NCBI RefSeq assembly: GCF_008727865.1
Contig: NZ_VTWU01000005.1
Coordinates: 489,761 to 553,760, forward strand
Reading direction: 5' to 3'
Source: Hymenobacter busanensis
Lineage (GTDB): Bacteria > Bacteroidota > Bacteroidia > Cytophagales > Hymenobacteraceae
DNA: 64,000 nucleotides
Below the pieces are notes generated by a model. The model had not been told where the DNA came from. It saw only the letters and a list, made by a program, of their open reading frames with translations, and did no database searches. Of the stretch, positions 9,699 through 18,221 are shown piece by piece. Position 1 is the first letter of the stretch; each line of letters starts with the position of its first letter. Position numbers and translations under genes: made by a program.

Positions 9699-9995
9699 TC
9701 AATGGGCCACCTGTTTTTCCTTGTGGCGAATCAGTTGCTTTTTCAGTTGCTCGGCGGCCGCGTCGGCGGCGGCTTCAAACGTGCCGGCATCTTCTTGGCT
9801 GAAGAGCGTACTGCCCGGCACGTACAGCTTTATTTCAACTCGTTTATTGGCAATGCCCTCGTTGTTGAGGCGCATGATTACTTCCCCTTCCGTGACGCGG
9901 TCATAAAAGGTTTCCAGTTTATCGAGGCGCTTCTGGATGAAGTCGAGCAGTTTCTGGTCGGCGGTGAAATGCACCGATTGCATCTGTACTTTCAT
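9699..9995 (-). CDS. hpf: ribosome hibernation promoting factor, short form
   Basis: 98 residues from the ATG at 9995 (MKVQMQSVHFTADQKL). It matches the HPF/RaiA ribosome-binding domain: an initial beta strand, a basic helix (LLDFIQKRLDKLETFY), the strand pair GEVIMRLNN and KRVEIKLYVPG, and a final helix with KKQLIRHKEK. It binds the 30S decoding centre and silences or dimerises ribosomes in stationary phase. There is no C-terminal dimerisation domain, so this is the short form. The start is 38 bases after the xerC stop on the same strand, so the two are probably co-transcribed. Confidence 0.93.
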   Translation of the reverse strand: MKVQMQSVHFTADQKLLDFIQKRLDKLETFYDRVTEGEVIMRLNNEGIANKRVEIKLYVPGSTLFSQEDAGTFEAAADAAAEQLKKQLIRHKEKQVAH

Positions 9996-10032
9996 CGGGT
10001 GTGGATGGTTTGGGGGTAGAAAAAAGAGAAAA

Positions 10033-10920
10033 TCAGGCCTTGGGGTGGGCCTTTTCAAAGACGGCTTTCAGCTTGTCGATGTTCAAGTGGGTATACACCT
10101 GGGTGGCCGCCAGATTGGCGTGCCCCAGCAGCTCCTTGATGGCATTCAGGTCGGCGCCTTTGCCCAGCAGGTGCGTAGCAAACGAGTGCCGGAGCACGTG
10201 CGGGTGCTGCTGGCCGGGCGCCGAAGTGATAAGTCCCAAGTAGTGCTTCACGGTGCGGTATACCAACAGCGGATAGACCGGCTGGCCTTTATCCGTAACG
10301 AGGAGCGGTCCGCTGGCGTTGCCCACGGTGCCGAACTGCTTGGCTTTCTGCTCGCAATACTGTTCGACGACGGTGATGAGCGAAGGGTTTAAGGGTACAA
10401 TGCGTTGCTTGTTGCCCTTGCCCGTCACGCGCACAGTGCGCGCCGAGAGGCTGATATCCTCGTGCCGGATGCCGATGAGCTCGGCCAGACGGATACCCGT
10501 GCCGTAGAGCATTTCGAGTACCAGCTGGTCGCGGCGACCTTCAAAGTCGTCGGCAAACTCAAAGGAGTTTAGCAACCCGTTGAGCGGGTCTTCGGGCACG
10601 AAGTCGGGCAGCTTCTTGCTCATCTTGGGCGGCGTGATGCGCAGCATGGGGTTACGCACCACTGCACCGGTGCGCAGCAGAAACTTGTAGTAGGAGCGCA
10701 GGCAGGCAATTTTCCGGTTCACGGTACGCGCATCGCGCTGCTGCTCCATCAGGCTCACAATCCAGGAGCGAATGAGGGTATGGTCGGCTGCGGCAGGCTC
10801 GGCCAGGTCGTAGGTGGTTTTGAGGTATTGCTCGAACTGCCGCAGATCGGTGCGGTAGGAAATGACGGTGTGCGGCGAGTAGCGGCGCTCGAAGCGCAGG
10901 AAATCAAAAAAAGCCTCCAT
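10033..10920 (-). CDS. xerC: tyrosine recombinase XerC/XerD-like
   Basis: 295 residues from the ATG at 10920; the upstream in-frame extension has no protein character. The N-terminal SAM-like core-binding domain (FFDFLRFERRYSPHTVISY) is followed by the catalytic domain. The conserved tetrad is present: Arg in GTGIRLAELIGI, His-x-x-Arg in HVLRHSFATHLL, His in LLGHANL and the nucleophile Tyr in TQVYTHL. This is the normal size and layout of the chromosome-dimer resolvase acting at dif with a partner and FtsK. No integrase-like DNA cargo surrounds it. XerC versus XerD cannot be settled from one copy. Confidence 0.93.
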   Translation of the reverse strand: MEAFFDFLRFERRYSPHTVISYRTDLRQFEQYLKTTYDLAEPAAADHTLIRSWIVSLMEQQRDARTVNRKIACLRSYYKFLLRTGAVVRNPMLRITPPKMSKKLPDFVPEDPLNGLLNSFEFADDFEGRRDQLVLEMLYGTGIRLAELIGIRHEDISLSARTVRVTGKGNKQRIVPLNPSLITVVEQYCEQKAKQFGTVGNASGPLLVTDKGQPVYPLLVYRTVKHYLGLITSAPGQQHPHVLRHSFATHLLGKGADLNAIKELLGHANLAATQVYTHLNIDKLKAVFEKAHPKA

Positions 10921-10988
10921 AGAAAGTGCCGCAGCAACGGCAGCGGGCGGATAGCCAATGTAGGAAACCGCCGCCACAAAACGAACAT

Positions 10989-11033
10989 AAAAAAACGGCT
11001 AGCCGGCCCTGCTTCTGCAAGGCCGGCTAGCCG
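10989..11033 (-). terminator. rpsU terminator
   Basis: A 13-bp perfect inverted repeat (CGGCTAGCCGGCC, 10996-11008, with 11021-11033) around a 12-base loop. On the minus strand it is followed by seven T residues (complement of 10989-10995), giving a canonical intrinsic terminator 50 bases after rpsU. Confidence 0.88.
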
Positions 11034-11082
11034 GAAAAATCGGGTAGGAATGCGCAGCCGCTAACGGCCGCCCAAGCGCTAC

Positions 11083-11274
11083 TTAGTTTTGCTCACCGTA
11101 GGTCGCCTGCTTGTAGGCGGCCTTCTGGCGCTGCTTGCGCTTGGTGATGGACGGCTTCTGGAAGAACGTGCGACGACGCAGTTCTTTCAGCACACCCGTG
11201 CGCTCGAATTTTTTCTTGAAACGCTTGAGGGCGCGGTCAACCGACTCGTTCTCCTTGATTTGGACGATGAGCAT
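11083..11274 (-). CDS. rpsU: 30S ribosomal protein S21
   Basis: 63 residues starting MLIVQIKENESVDRALKRFK and continuing with the basic S21 core (KKFERTGVLKELRRRTFFQKP, SITKRKQRQKAAYK). It binds the 16S 3' end region on the small subunit. The upstream in-frame extension is rejected because the promoter at 11312-11343 lies inside it. It is monocistronic, with its own promoter and terminator. Confidence 0.97.
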   Translation of the reverse strand: MLIVQIKENESVDRALKRFKKKFERTGVLKELRRRTFFQKPSITKRKQRQKAAYKQATYGEQN

Positions 11275-11311
11275 AAAAAAAGAAAGCGTGAGTTTCAGAG
11301 TTTGAGGGCTG

Positions 11312-11343
11312 CAAAGGTAGCCACAGATTTTGAATGATACAAA
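11312..11343 (-). promoter_or_regulatory. rpsU promoter
   Basis: On the minus strand TTTG (11343-11340), 20 bases, then TACCTTTG (11319-11312), a full match to the Bacteroidota -33/-7 promoter, 37 bases before the rpsU start. This is the best promoter in the window and supports the phylum assignment. Confidence 0.75.
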
Positions 11344-11423
11344 CCGATGACTATGATGACAATGCCTAAGGCACAAGGCTTTCAACAAAGTCGGGCTTCA
11401 TTGCACCCGTTCTGTTGCGCCGA

Positions 11424-12563
11424 TTACTTGAGAATGGTGCGGGCAATAACCAACTTCTGGATTTCCGAGGTGCCTTCGCCGATGGTGCACAGCTTGGAGT
11501 CGCGGTAGTACTTCTCGGCCGGGTAATCCTTGGTGTAGCCGTAACCGCCGAAGATTTGTACGGCCTCGTTGGCGGTGCGCACGCACACCTCCGAGGCATA
11601 CAGCTTGGCCATGGCCGATTCGCGGTTCACGTTCAGGCCCTGGTCCTTCATATCGGCGGCGCGGTAGGTGAGGAGCGAAGCCGCCTCGATTTCCGTGGCC
11701 ATGTCGGCCAGCTTGAAGCCGATGCCCTGGAAGTTGCTGATGGGCTGGTTGAACTGGTGCCGCTCTTTGGAGTACTGCAAAGCGGCCTCAAAAGCGCCTT
11801 GGGCAATGCCCAAGCTGAGCGCTGCGATGCTGATGCGGCCGCCGTCGAGCACTTTCAACGACTGCACAAATCCGTCGCCCACTTTGCCGATGACGTTTTC
11901 AACTGGCACGCGGCAGTCGGTAAAAATCAACTCGGTGGTTTCCGAAGCGCGCATGCCCAGCTTGTCTTCCTTGCGGCCAGCCGCAAAACCCGGCGTGCCG
12001 CGCTCGATGATGAACGCCGTCATGCCGTGGGAGTCGCCTACTTCGCCGGTGCGAGCAATAACCACGGCCACGTTGCCGCTCTTGCCGTGGGTAATGAAGT
12101 TTTTGGCGCCGTTGAGTACGTAATGGTCACCATCGAGCACGGCGGTGGTGCGCATGTTGCCGGCGTCGGAGCCGGTGTTGGGCTCGGTCAGGCCCCAAGC
12201 CCCAATCCACTCGCCGGAGGCCAGCTTGGGCAGGTATTTCTGCTTTTGCTCTTCGGAAGCGTGCTGCAAAATGTGGCCGGTGCACAGTGAGTTGTGAGCC
12301 GCCATCGAGAGGCCAATGCTGGGGTCGATTTTCGACAGCTCGGCAATGGCCGTCACGTATTCGGTGTAGCCAAAGCCGGCGCCGCCGTATTCGGTGGGCA
12401 CCAACACACCCATCAGGCCCAGTTCGCCCAACTTATGGAACACTTCCACCGGGAATTCCTGCGTGTCGTCCCACTCGCGCATCTTGGGTTTGATGTGCGT
12501 GGCGCCGAAGTCGCGCACCATTTGGGCAATCATTGTCTGGTTCTCGGTAGCTACCAGTTCCAT
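11424..12563 (-). CDS. acyl-CoA dehydrogenase
   Basis: 379 residues, the typical length of short/medium-chain acyl-CoA dehydrogenases. The N-terminal helical domain is followed by the FAD-binding beta domain ([37 protein letters not shown]) and the C-terminal helical domain with [21 protein letters not shown] and [19 protein letters not shown]. The catalytic base is Glu363 in GEGTSEIQ. It would introduce the alpha-beta double bond in fatty acyl-CoA or branched-chain acyl-CoA beta-oxidation, using ETF as electron acceptor. It stands alone, divergent from the polysaccharide genes; chain-length specificity cannot be read off. Confidence 0.95.
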   Translation of the reverse strand: MELVATENQTMIAQMVRDFGATHIKPKMREWDDTQEFPVEVFHKLGELGLMGVLVPTEYGGAGFGYTEYVTAIAELSKIDPSIGLSMAAHNSLCTGHILQHASEEQKQKYLPKLASGEWIGAWGLTEPNTGSDAGNMRTTAVLDGDHYVLNGAKNFITHGKSGNVAVVIARTGEVGDSHGMTAFIIERGTPGFAAGRKEDKLGMRASETTELIFTDCRVPVENVIGKVGDGFVQSLKVLDGGRISIAALSLGIAQGAFEAALQYSKERHQFNQPISNFQGIGFKLADMATEIEAASLLTYRAADMKDQGLNVNRESAMAKLYASEVCVRTANEAVQIFGGYGYTKDYPAEKYYRDSKLCTIGEGTSEIQKLVIARTILK

Positions 12564-12812
12564 GCGGTTGGGGAAAGAAATGGGGAAAAGGAATCGGGGC
12601 AGATGGGCTTGACAAAGCCCATTTTGGGTTGGCGAAGGTACATAAAATGCCGCCCGAATACCAGGACCCGCCGCCCTTGGAGAAGTGGCTTATTTTGATA
12701 GAGGCTGGCAATTCGGTTTCTTTGAAGGTTTTTTGGGACAAACCGCCTCGTAGAGACGTTGTTGTTCCTGGTTCCCAAGCTTCCCACCTATCTGGCCGGT
12801 TCACCGGTATTC

Positions 12813-13757
12813 ATGCGCCCAACTTTCCCGTTCCGCGCCTTGCACCTGCCCTTGCTGGCCGTGTTGCTGGCTTTACTTGCTTCCTGCGCCTCGTCGCGGG
12901 CCTACCGCCAAAACATTCTGTTTCGCACCGACGACAGCGCTCAGCCTGACACGTCGCGGTTGAAGGGCGCTGTGATGCGAGTAGAGGGAACCTATCGGAT
13001 TCGGGCCAACGACTATCTGGAAGTTCGGGTGTACACCAACCAAGGAGAGCGGCTGATTGACCCCAACGGGGAATTGGGCTTTGGTGCCCCTGGAAGTCAA
13101 TCGACGGGTAACAGCACAACTAATACCCGGGCTTCATCGCGCATTGCTACCGGGTTGGTAAGCCGGCCGGGTATGTCCAACACAGGGGCTGCCAGTGGAC
13201 CAGCTCCTACAGACTATTTGGTACACCCAGATGGCAGTGTTGTGCTGCCGGTGGTATACCGGGTGCAAGTAGCAGGTTATACTGTTCCTCAGCTGGATAG
13301 CTTGCTGCAGGTGCGGTATGAACAGTTCTATAAGGGCGTGTTTGTGCAGTCGAGAGTAACCAACAACCGCGTGATTGTGCTGGGCACCCCAGGCGGAGCT
13401 GTAGTGCCGGTGACCAACGAAAACATGAACCTGCTGGAGGTTCTGGCTACCGTTGGTGGCATCGACGGCGGCGGGATTACCGGCGGCAATCAGAGCCTAG
13501 CCCGCGGTGGCAAAGCCTACAACATTCGCCTCATTCGGCCGGCGCCAAACGGAGACTTGAAAACGGCACAGGTACAGATCATTGACCTGACCACAATAGA
13601 AGGCATGCGGCGCGCCAACTTGCGCGTGCAGCCCAACGATGTGGTATATATCGAGCCGTTGCGCCGTCCCTTCTTCGAAGCCTTGCAAGACATCAACCCC
13701 GTTCTGGGTCTGGTGAGCAGCTTAACAAGTCTGGCCCTCTTCATTCTTCTCAAGTAG
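12813..13757 (+). CDS. polysaccharide export lipoprotein (Wza-like)
   Basis: 314 residues from the ATG at 12813, chosen because it gives a lipoprotein signal ending LALLASC-AS. Mature domains: the poly-export beta domain (GTYRIRANDYLEVRVYTNQ, then HPDGSVVLPVVYRVQVAGYTVPQLDSLLQVRYEQF) and an SLBB domain (NRVIVLGTPGGAVVPVTNENMNLLEVLATVGGID). A C-terminal hydrophobic stretch (LGLVSSLTSLALFILLK) may insert in the outer membrane. It would form the export channel for an exopolysaccharide and stands directly before its kinase partner, with 61 bases between them. Confidence 0.93.
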   Translation: MRPTFPFRALHLPLLAVLLALLASCASSRAYRQNILFRTDDSAQPDTSRLKGAVMRVEGTYRIRANDYLEVRVYTNQGERLIDPNGELGFGAPGSQSTGNSTTNTRASSRIATGLVSRPGMSNTGAASGPAPTDYLVHPDGSVVLPVVYRVQVAGYTVPQLDSLLQVRYEQFYKGVFVQSRVTNNRVIVLGTPGGAVVPVTNENMNLLEVLATVGGIDGGGITGGNQSLARGGKAYNIRLIRPAPNGDLKTAQVQIIDLTTIEGMRRANLRVQPNDVVYIEPLRRPFFEALQDINPVLGLVSSLTSLALFILLK

Positions 13758-13818
13758 TAAGCTTACAATCGAAAGAAAGCGGGGAAATGCACCCTGATTT
13801 CAACGATTACTAGAGTAT

Positions 13819-16293
13819 ATGGCAGTAGACAAGGACGCGGAACTGGAAGAGCTTATCCGCACCGCAGGGGGCGAAGAGGGAACTGAGGATGACGCAGGTG
13901 CCGGGCTAGACCTGGCCACGCTGTTGATGGTGACGCGGCGCAGTTTGCCGTGGATGGTTTTCCTCATTCTGTTGGGCGTAACGGCCGCTTGGCTTTACCT
14001 GCGCTATACGCCTCCGATTTACCAGTCTTCATCGACGCTGAAGATCGACCAGAAAAGCCAGTCTGGCGTGCTGGGGTTGGAAAGTGCGGGCAAAGCCGTG
14101 GACGCGCGTCAGAGCAGCAAAAACCTGGCGGGTGAAGTAGAACTCATCAAGTCCAGCGTCATCTACCAACGCTTGCGCGATTCGCTGGATCTGGACGTCA
14201 ACTACTTTGCCGAGGGCACCGTGCTGGCCAGCGAGGTATACAAAACCTCGCCGTTTCGCGTCGAATACCGCATAAAAGACAATAGCTTCTATAACCGGAA
14301 ATTCAACCTGAATTTTCTGGATGCCAATCGTTTCCGGCTCACGTATCTGCTAAATGGGCAGGAAGCCGGCGGCGAATACCGGTTTGGGCAGCCCATCAGC
14401 ACCCCGCAGATGGAGTTGACGATTTACCGCACCAGTCCGGCTACTGGAGCGGAAGAGCTTAAAGTCAATTACTATTTCGTTATCAACGACGATGGCGCCA
14501 TGGCGCGTTATTTCGATGAGAACTTGGTGGTGGAAATTGTCAACCCGGAAGCCAATACCATCGGTATTTCCTTTAAGGATAACAACGCCCTGAAGGCCCA
14601 CGACATTGTTGACAAAATTGACACGTTGTACCTGCAGGAAAAGCTGGCAAAAAACTCATTGGCGTCGCAGCAAACCCTCGCCTTCCTGGAAGGGCAGCTG
14701 GATGAAAACAGCCGCAAGCTGCAGCAGGCCGAAGTAGCGTTGCAGGATTTTGTGCGCCGCAACAAGACCTTCGATGTCAAAAACGACATGGGCACGATTG
14801 TCGAGCAAACGGCAGAGATGCAAAAAGAGCGCGAAGAACTACGCCTCAAGATCAATGCGCTGGCCGACCTAACCGGTCTTATCGGCCAGAACCGAGTATT
14901 CGTGCGTGAAGGCCAGTCGCTAGAGCAGAGCATTCCAGCAATTGGAGCACTGGAAAACCCACAAATAGCCGAGCAGATAAGCATCCTTAACGAACAGCAA
15001 GGAGACCTGAACCGCTTGCTGGAGTCGTACCGGCCCACTACCACCGCCGTGCAACTCAAGCAAGAGGCACTGGAGTATACCCGACGCAACATCCGGGGGC
15101 TACTGCAAGGTACTAAGGAGCTATTGCAGCGCGAAATGGCCGAAATCGACCGGAAGCAGCGCGAAATGGATGCCCGCCTGCAGTTGCTGCCCGAAAAGGA
15201 AACCGAGTTGGCCCGCTTGCGCCGTCCCTTCGAGCTGTATGAGAAATCGTACCTGATGCTGATGGACAAAAAGGTCGAATTCAGCATTGCCAAGGCCGGA
15301 ACCACGCCCGACTTCCAGATTCTGTCGCCGGCCTCGATGCCGCAGGCGCCGATTTTCCCGGTGAAGCTTATCGTCTACGCCATTGGACTAGCGGCGGGTA
15401 TCTTCCTGGGGTTGGCATTGGTAGCCACCCGCTACCTAATGCACAACACCGTTACCAACATTCGGGAGCTGGAGCGCAATACCGCCGCGCCTGTGCTGGG
15501 CGTGGTGCCTTCCTACGACAAAGAGAAGCTGGCCGTGTCGAAGCTGATTGTGGACAAGAACCCCAAATCAGCCATTTCCGAAGCCATTCGTTCCATCCGC
15601 ACCAACCTGGAATTCATGAGCACGTCGAAGAAGACGAAGCGCATGATTTCCATTACTTCCACCATTTCGGGCGAAGGCAAAACTTTTGTGGCGGTAAACC
15701 TGGGCGGCATCATTGCCTTGTCCGATCTGCGCGTCATCATTCTGGACCTCGACATGCGCAAGCCCAAGGTGAATCTGGCCTTCGAAGCCGAAAACACCAA
15801 GGGCATCAGCACCATCCTCATCAACCGCCACAGCGTGGAGGAGTGCATTCAGAAAACCAGCATCCCGACCCTCGACTTCATTTCGGCGGGCCCGACGCCC
15901 CCGAACCCGTCGGAGTTGATCCTGCACCCGGAATTCGACCAGATGCTGGCGCACTTGCAGGAAATCTATGACGTGGTCATCATCGATACCCCGCCCGTGG
16001 GCTTGGTTACCGACGGCATCCTGATTATGCGCAAGGTGGATATTCCCATCTACATCGTACGGGCCGATTACTCGAAGAAGTCGTTCCTGAAGAACATCAA
16101 CAAGCTGGTGCGCGGCAGCGGCTTCAACAAGCTCACGACCATCCTCAACGATGCCCGTGCCGGCGGCATGTACGGCTATGGCTACGGCTACGGCTACGGT
16201 TATGGCTACGGCTACGGCGCTGGCTACGGCTACTACGAGGAAACCAAAGCCCCCACCGGCCTGCTGAACCGACTGCGGCGGCGCTTTTCGTAA
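13819..16293 (+). CDS. tyrosine autokinase / polysaccharide co-polymerase (Wzc-like)
   Basis: 824 residues combining a Wzz domain and a BY-kinase, the Proteobacterial/Bacteroidota layout. The first membrane span is about residues 43-62, followed by a long periplasmic coiled-coil region (about 270-480) and the second span near 510-540. The cytoplasmic kinase has Walker A SGEGKT (K621), Walker A' VIILDLDMRK and Walker B VVIIDTPP (D723). The C-terminus carries an extreme Gly-Tyr run (residues about 785-806, 11 Tyr) that would be the autophosphorylated cluster. It controls chain length and export together with the upstream lipoprotein; the downstream PHP phosphatase should reset it. Confidence 0.95.
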   Translation: MAVDKDAELEELIRTAGGEEGTEDDAGAGLDLATLLMVTRRSLPWMVFLILLGVTAAWLYLRYTPPIYQSSSTLKIDQKSQSGVLGLESAGKAVDARQSSKNLAGEVELIKSSVIYQRLRDSLDLDVNYFAEGTVLASEVYKTSPFRVEYRIKDNSFYNRKFNLNFLDANRFRLTYLLNGQEAGGEYRFGQPISTPQMELTIYRTSPATGAEELKVNYYFVINDDGAMARYFDENLVVEIVNPEANTIGISFKDNNALKAHDIVDKIDTLYLQEKLAKNSLASQQTLAFLEGQLDENSRKLQQAEVALQDFVRRNKTFDVKNDMGTIVEQTAEMQKEREELRLKINALADLTGLIGQNRVFVREGQSLEQSIPAIGALENPQIAEQISILNEQQGDLNRLLESYRPTTTAVQLKQEALEYTRRNIRGLLQGTKELLQREMAEIDRKQREMDARLQLLPEKETELARLRRPFELYEKSYLMLMDKKVEFSIAKAGTTPDFQILSPASMPQAPIFPVKLIVYAIGLAAGIFLGLALVATRYLMHNTVTNIRELERNTAAPVLGVVPSYDKEKLAVSKLIVDKNPKSAISEAIRSIRTNLEFMSTSKKTKRMISITSTISGEGKTFVAVNLGGIIALSDLRVIILDLDMRKPKVNLAFEAENTKGISTILINRHSVEECIQKTSIPTLDFISAGPTPPNPSELILHPEFDQMLAHLQEIYDVVIIDTPPVGLVTDGILIMRKVDIPIYIVRADYSKKSFLKNINKLVRGSGFNKLTTILNDARAGGMYGYGYGYGYGYGYGYGAGYGYYEETKAPTGLLNRLRRRFS
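16171..16236 (+). repeat. GGCTAC hexanucleotide repeat inside the kinase tail
   Basis: About eleven units of a TAC/TAT-GGC hexamer in frame encode alternating Tyr-Gly at the kinase C-terminus, interrupted once by GCT (Ala). Units differ at third positions (TAT, GGT), so it is not a freshly expanded microsatellite, but in-frame slippage could change the number of Tyr residues. Confidence 0.9.
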
Positions 16294-16305
16294 GTTGCCG
16301 CCACT

Positions 16306-17064
16306 ATGGCTTCCTTTTTCCAAAAGCTGTTCGGGGGCGCGTCGGCCGCTCCGGCGGTAACGTCGTTGAGTGCGCTGGGTACCGACATGCATTCCCACCT
16401 GCTGCCCGGCCTCGACGACGGCGCCGAAACCGTGGAGCAGTCGGTGGAGCTGATGCGCAACCTGCACGCGCTGGGCTACCGCAAGCTGGTGATGACGCCC
16501 CACATTATGGGCGACTTCTACCGCAACACGCCCGTCGGCATCCGCGAAAAGCTGGCCTTGGTACGCACGGCCGCCGCCGAAAACGGCATTGACCTCGAGC
16601 TCGACTGCGCCGCCGAGTATTACCTCGACGAGAGCTTGGTGCGCAAGCTGGAGCAAGGCGAGGAATTGCTCAGCTTCGGTGGCGCAAGCCGGTACGTGCT
16701 CTTCGAAACCTCGTACATCAACGAGCCCTTCAACCTCACCGACATTGTGTTTGCGCTAAAATCGGCGGGCTACCAGCCGGTGCTGGCCCACCCCGAGCGC
16801 TACACCTACCTCTACGGCAAGTTCGACGAGCTGCCGCGCATTCGGGAGCAGGGCGTGCTGCTACAGCTCAACCTCAACTCGCTAGTGGGCTACTATTCAC
16901 CCGCCGCCAAGCGCACGGCCGAAAAGCTTATCGACGCGGGCCTGGTGGATATGGTGGGCACCGACATGCACCACCTCAAGCATCACGATGCCCTGCAACG
17001 CGTGTTGCACTCCGAGTACTTGCCCAAACTGTTGGCCCTGCCATTGTTGAACAGCAGTTTATAG
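16306..17064 (+). CDS. PHP-domain protein tyrosine phosphatase (CpsB/YwqE-like)
   Basis: 252 residues, 12 bases after the kinase, so the same operon. Metal-binding PHP motifs are intact: TDMHSHLLPGLDDGAET near the N-terminus, MTPHIMGDFY, LAHPERYTYL and GTDMHHLKHH. The family is manganese-dependent and removes phosphate from BY-kinase tyrosine clusters, as CpsB does for CpsD. It is cytoplasmic, with no signal. The obvious substrate is the Gly-Tyr tail of the neighbouring kinase. Confidence 0.93.
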   Translation: MASFFQKLFGGASAAPAVTSLSALGTDMHSHLLPGLDDGAETVEQSVELMRNLHALGYRKLVMTPHIMGDFYRNTPVGIREKLALVRTAAAENGIDLELDCAAEYYLDESLVRKLEQGEELLSFGGASRYVLFETSYINEPFNLTDIVFALKSAGYQPVLAHPERYTYLYGKFDELPRIREQGVLLQLNLNSLVGYYSPAAKRTAEKLIDAGLVDMVGTDMHHLKHHDALQRVLHSEYLPKLLALPLLNSSL

Positions 17065-17138
17065 CCAATAATGGGTTGATGCTTGATCATTGTTTTCGGT
17101 CAAGCCACACGCCGTAATCAGCACTTACCAAGCAAGCC

Positions 17139-18152
17139 ATGATCTTCGTTACCGGTGGCAGTGGCCTGATTGGCTCGTACCTGATTCCGGCGCTGCTGGA
17201 GCGTGGGCTAGCCGTGCGGGCACTGTACCGGGAAAAGATACCTGCCTACGTGCCCGGTGCCGACCGCGTAACGTGGCTGGAAGGCGACGTGCGCGACTCC
17301 GGTTTGCTGCGCGAGGCACTGGCTGGTGTGACCCACGTGTTTCATTGCGCCGGCGTGGTGTCTTATGCCCCGCAGGACCGTGAGTTGCTCAAGCAAGTCA
17401 ACATCGAAGGCACGGCCGCCGTGGTCGATGCCTGCCTCAACCAGCCGGGCGTGCGGTTGTGTCATGTTTCGTCGGTGGCGGCGCTGGGCGGCTTACCCGA
17501 AAACGCCACCAGCAGTGTGCTCGACGAAAGCGCGAAGTGGGATTTGAACGCCGAGCATTCGGCCTACGCCACCTCGAAATACCTAGGCGAGCTGGAAGTG
17601 TGGCGCGGCATTTCCGAAGGGCTGAACGCCGTCATCGTAAACCCCTCGGTGGTGCTGGGAGCTACCGACTGGACGCGCAGCAGCACCCGGCTGTTTCGCT
17701 ACGCCCACCAGGAGCACGCCTTCTATACGCCCGGCAGCGTCAACTTCGTGGATGTGCGCGACGTGGTGAGCATGATGCTGCACCTGACGCTGGACAGCCA
17801 GGCCAGTGGCGAACGGTACGTCTTGAGTGCCGACAGTTTGCCGTTGCGCGACTTTTTTGCCCAGGCCGCCGCGTGCTTCGGCAAAAAGCCGCCCACGGTT
17901 GGCGTGCCCGATTGGGCGGCGGAAATCATCTGGCGAGTCGAGCACCTGCGTGGGATGCTTACCGGCTCTAGGCCGCTCATTACCAAAGACACCGCCCGCG
18001 CCAGCCGCCGCCCGGTGGAGTACCGGGCCGCCAAGGTGCAAGCTGCTACCGGGCTGCAATTTCGCCCGGTGGCCGAAACCATCCGCTGGTGTTGTGCCGG
18101 TTTGGCAGCCGCACCGAACTCCGTTGCGCCGGGCGCGGTTGTTGTATCCTAA
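17139..18152 (+). CDS. NAD(P)-dependent epimerase/dehydratase (extended SDR)
   Basis: 337 residues. The N-terminus has the nucleotide-binding VTGGSGLIGSYL and EGDVRD; the catalytic pair is Y-x-x-x-K in YATSKYLGE, preceded by HVSSVAALGG with the catalytic Ser. VNPSVVLG and VDVRDVVSMML are typical of the dihydroflavonol-reductase/epimerase branch. Its position after the export genes suggests a nucleotide-sugar role, but this branch also contains reductases of other compounds, so the substrate is open. The gap to the phosphatase is 74 bases, so operon membership is possible but not certain. Confidence 0.87.
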   Translation: MIFVTGGSGLIGSYLIPALLERGLAVRALYREKIPAYVPGADRVTWLEGDVRDSGLLREALAGVTHVFHCAGVVSYAPQDRELLKQVNIEGTAAVVDACLNQPGVRLCHVSSVAALGGLPENATSSVLDESAKWDLNAEHSAYATSKYLGELEVWRGISEGLNAVIVNPSVVLGATDWTRSSTRLFRYAHQEHAFYTPGSVNFVDVRDVVSMMLHLTLDSQASGERYVLSADSLPLRDFFAQAAACFGKKPPTVGVPDWAAEIIWRVEHLRGMLTGSRPLITKDTARASRRPVEYRAAKVQAATGLQFRPVAETIRWCCAGLAAAPNSVAPGAVVVS

Positions 18153-18221
18153 GCCCCGTACGATATCTTGTATGGGGAATCAACGAGCAGCCCCGCGGCT
18201 GCCCGTAGTGACGCTGACAGC

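Noticed and set aside
16171..16236. Repeat array as a CRISPR
   Set aside because: Units are 6 bases, in frame and coding for Tyr-Gly; there are no spacers.
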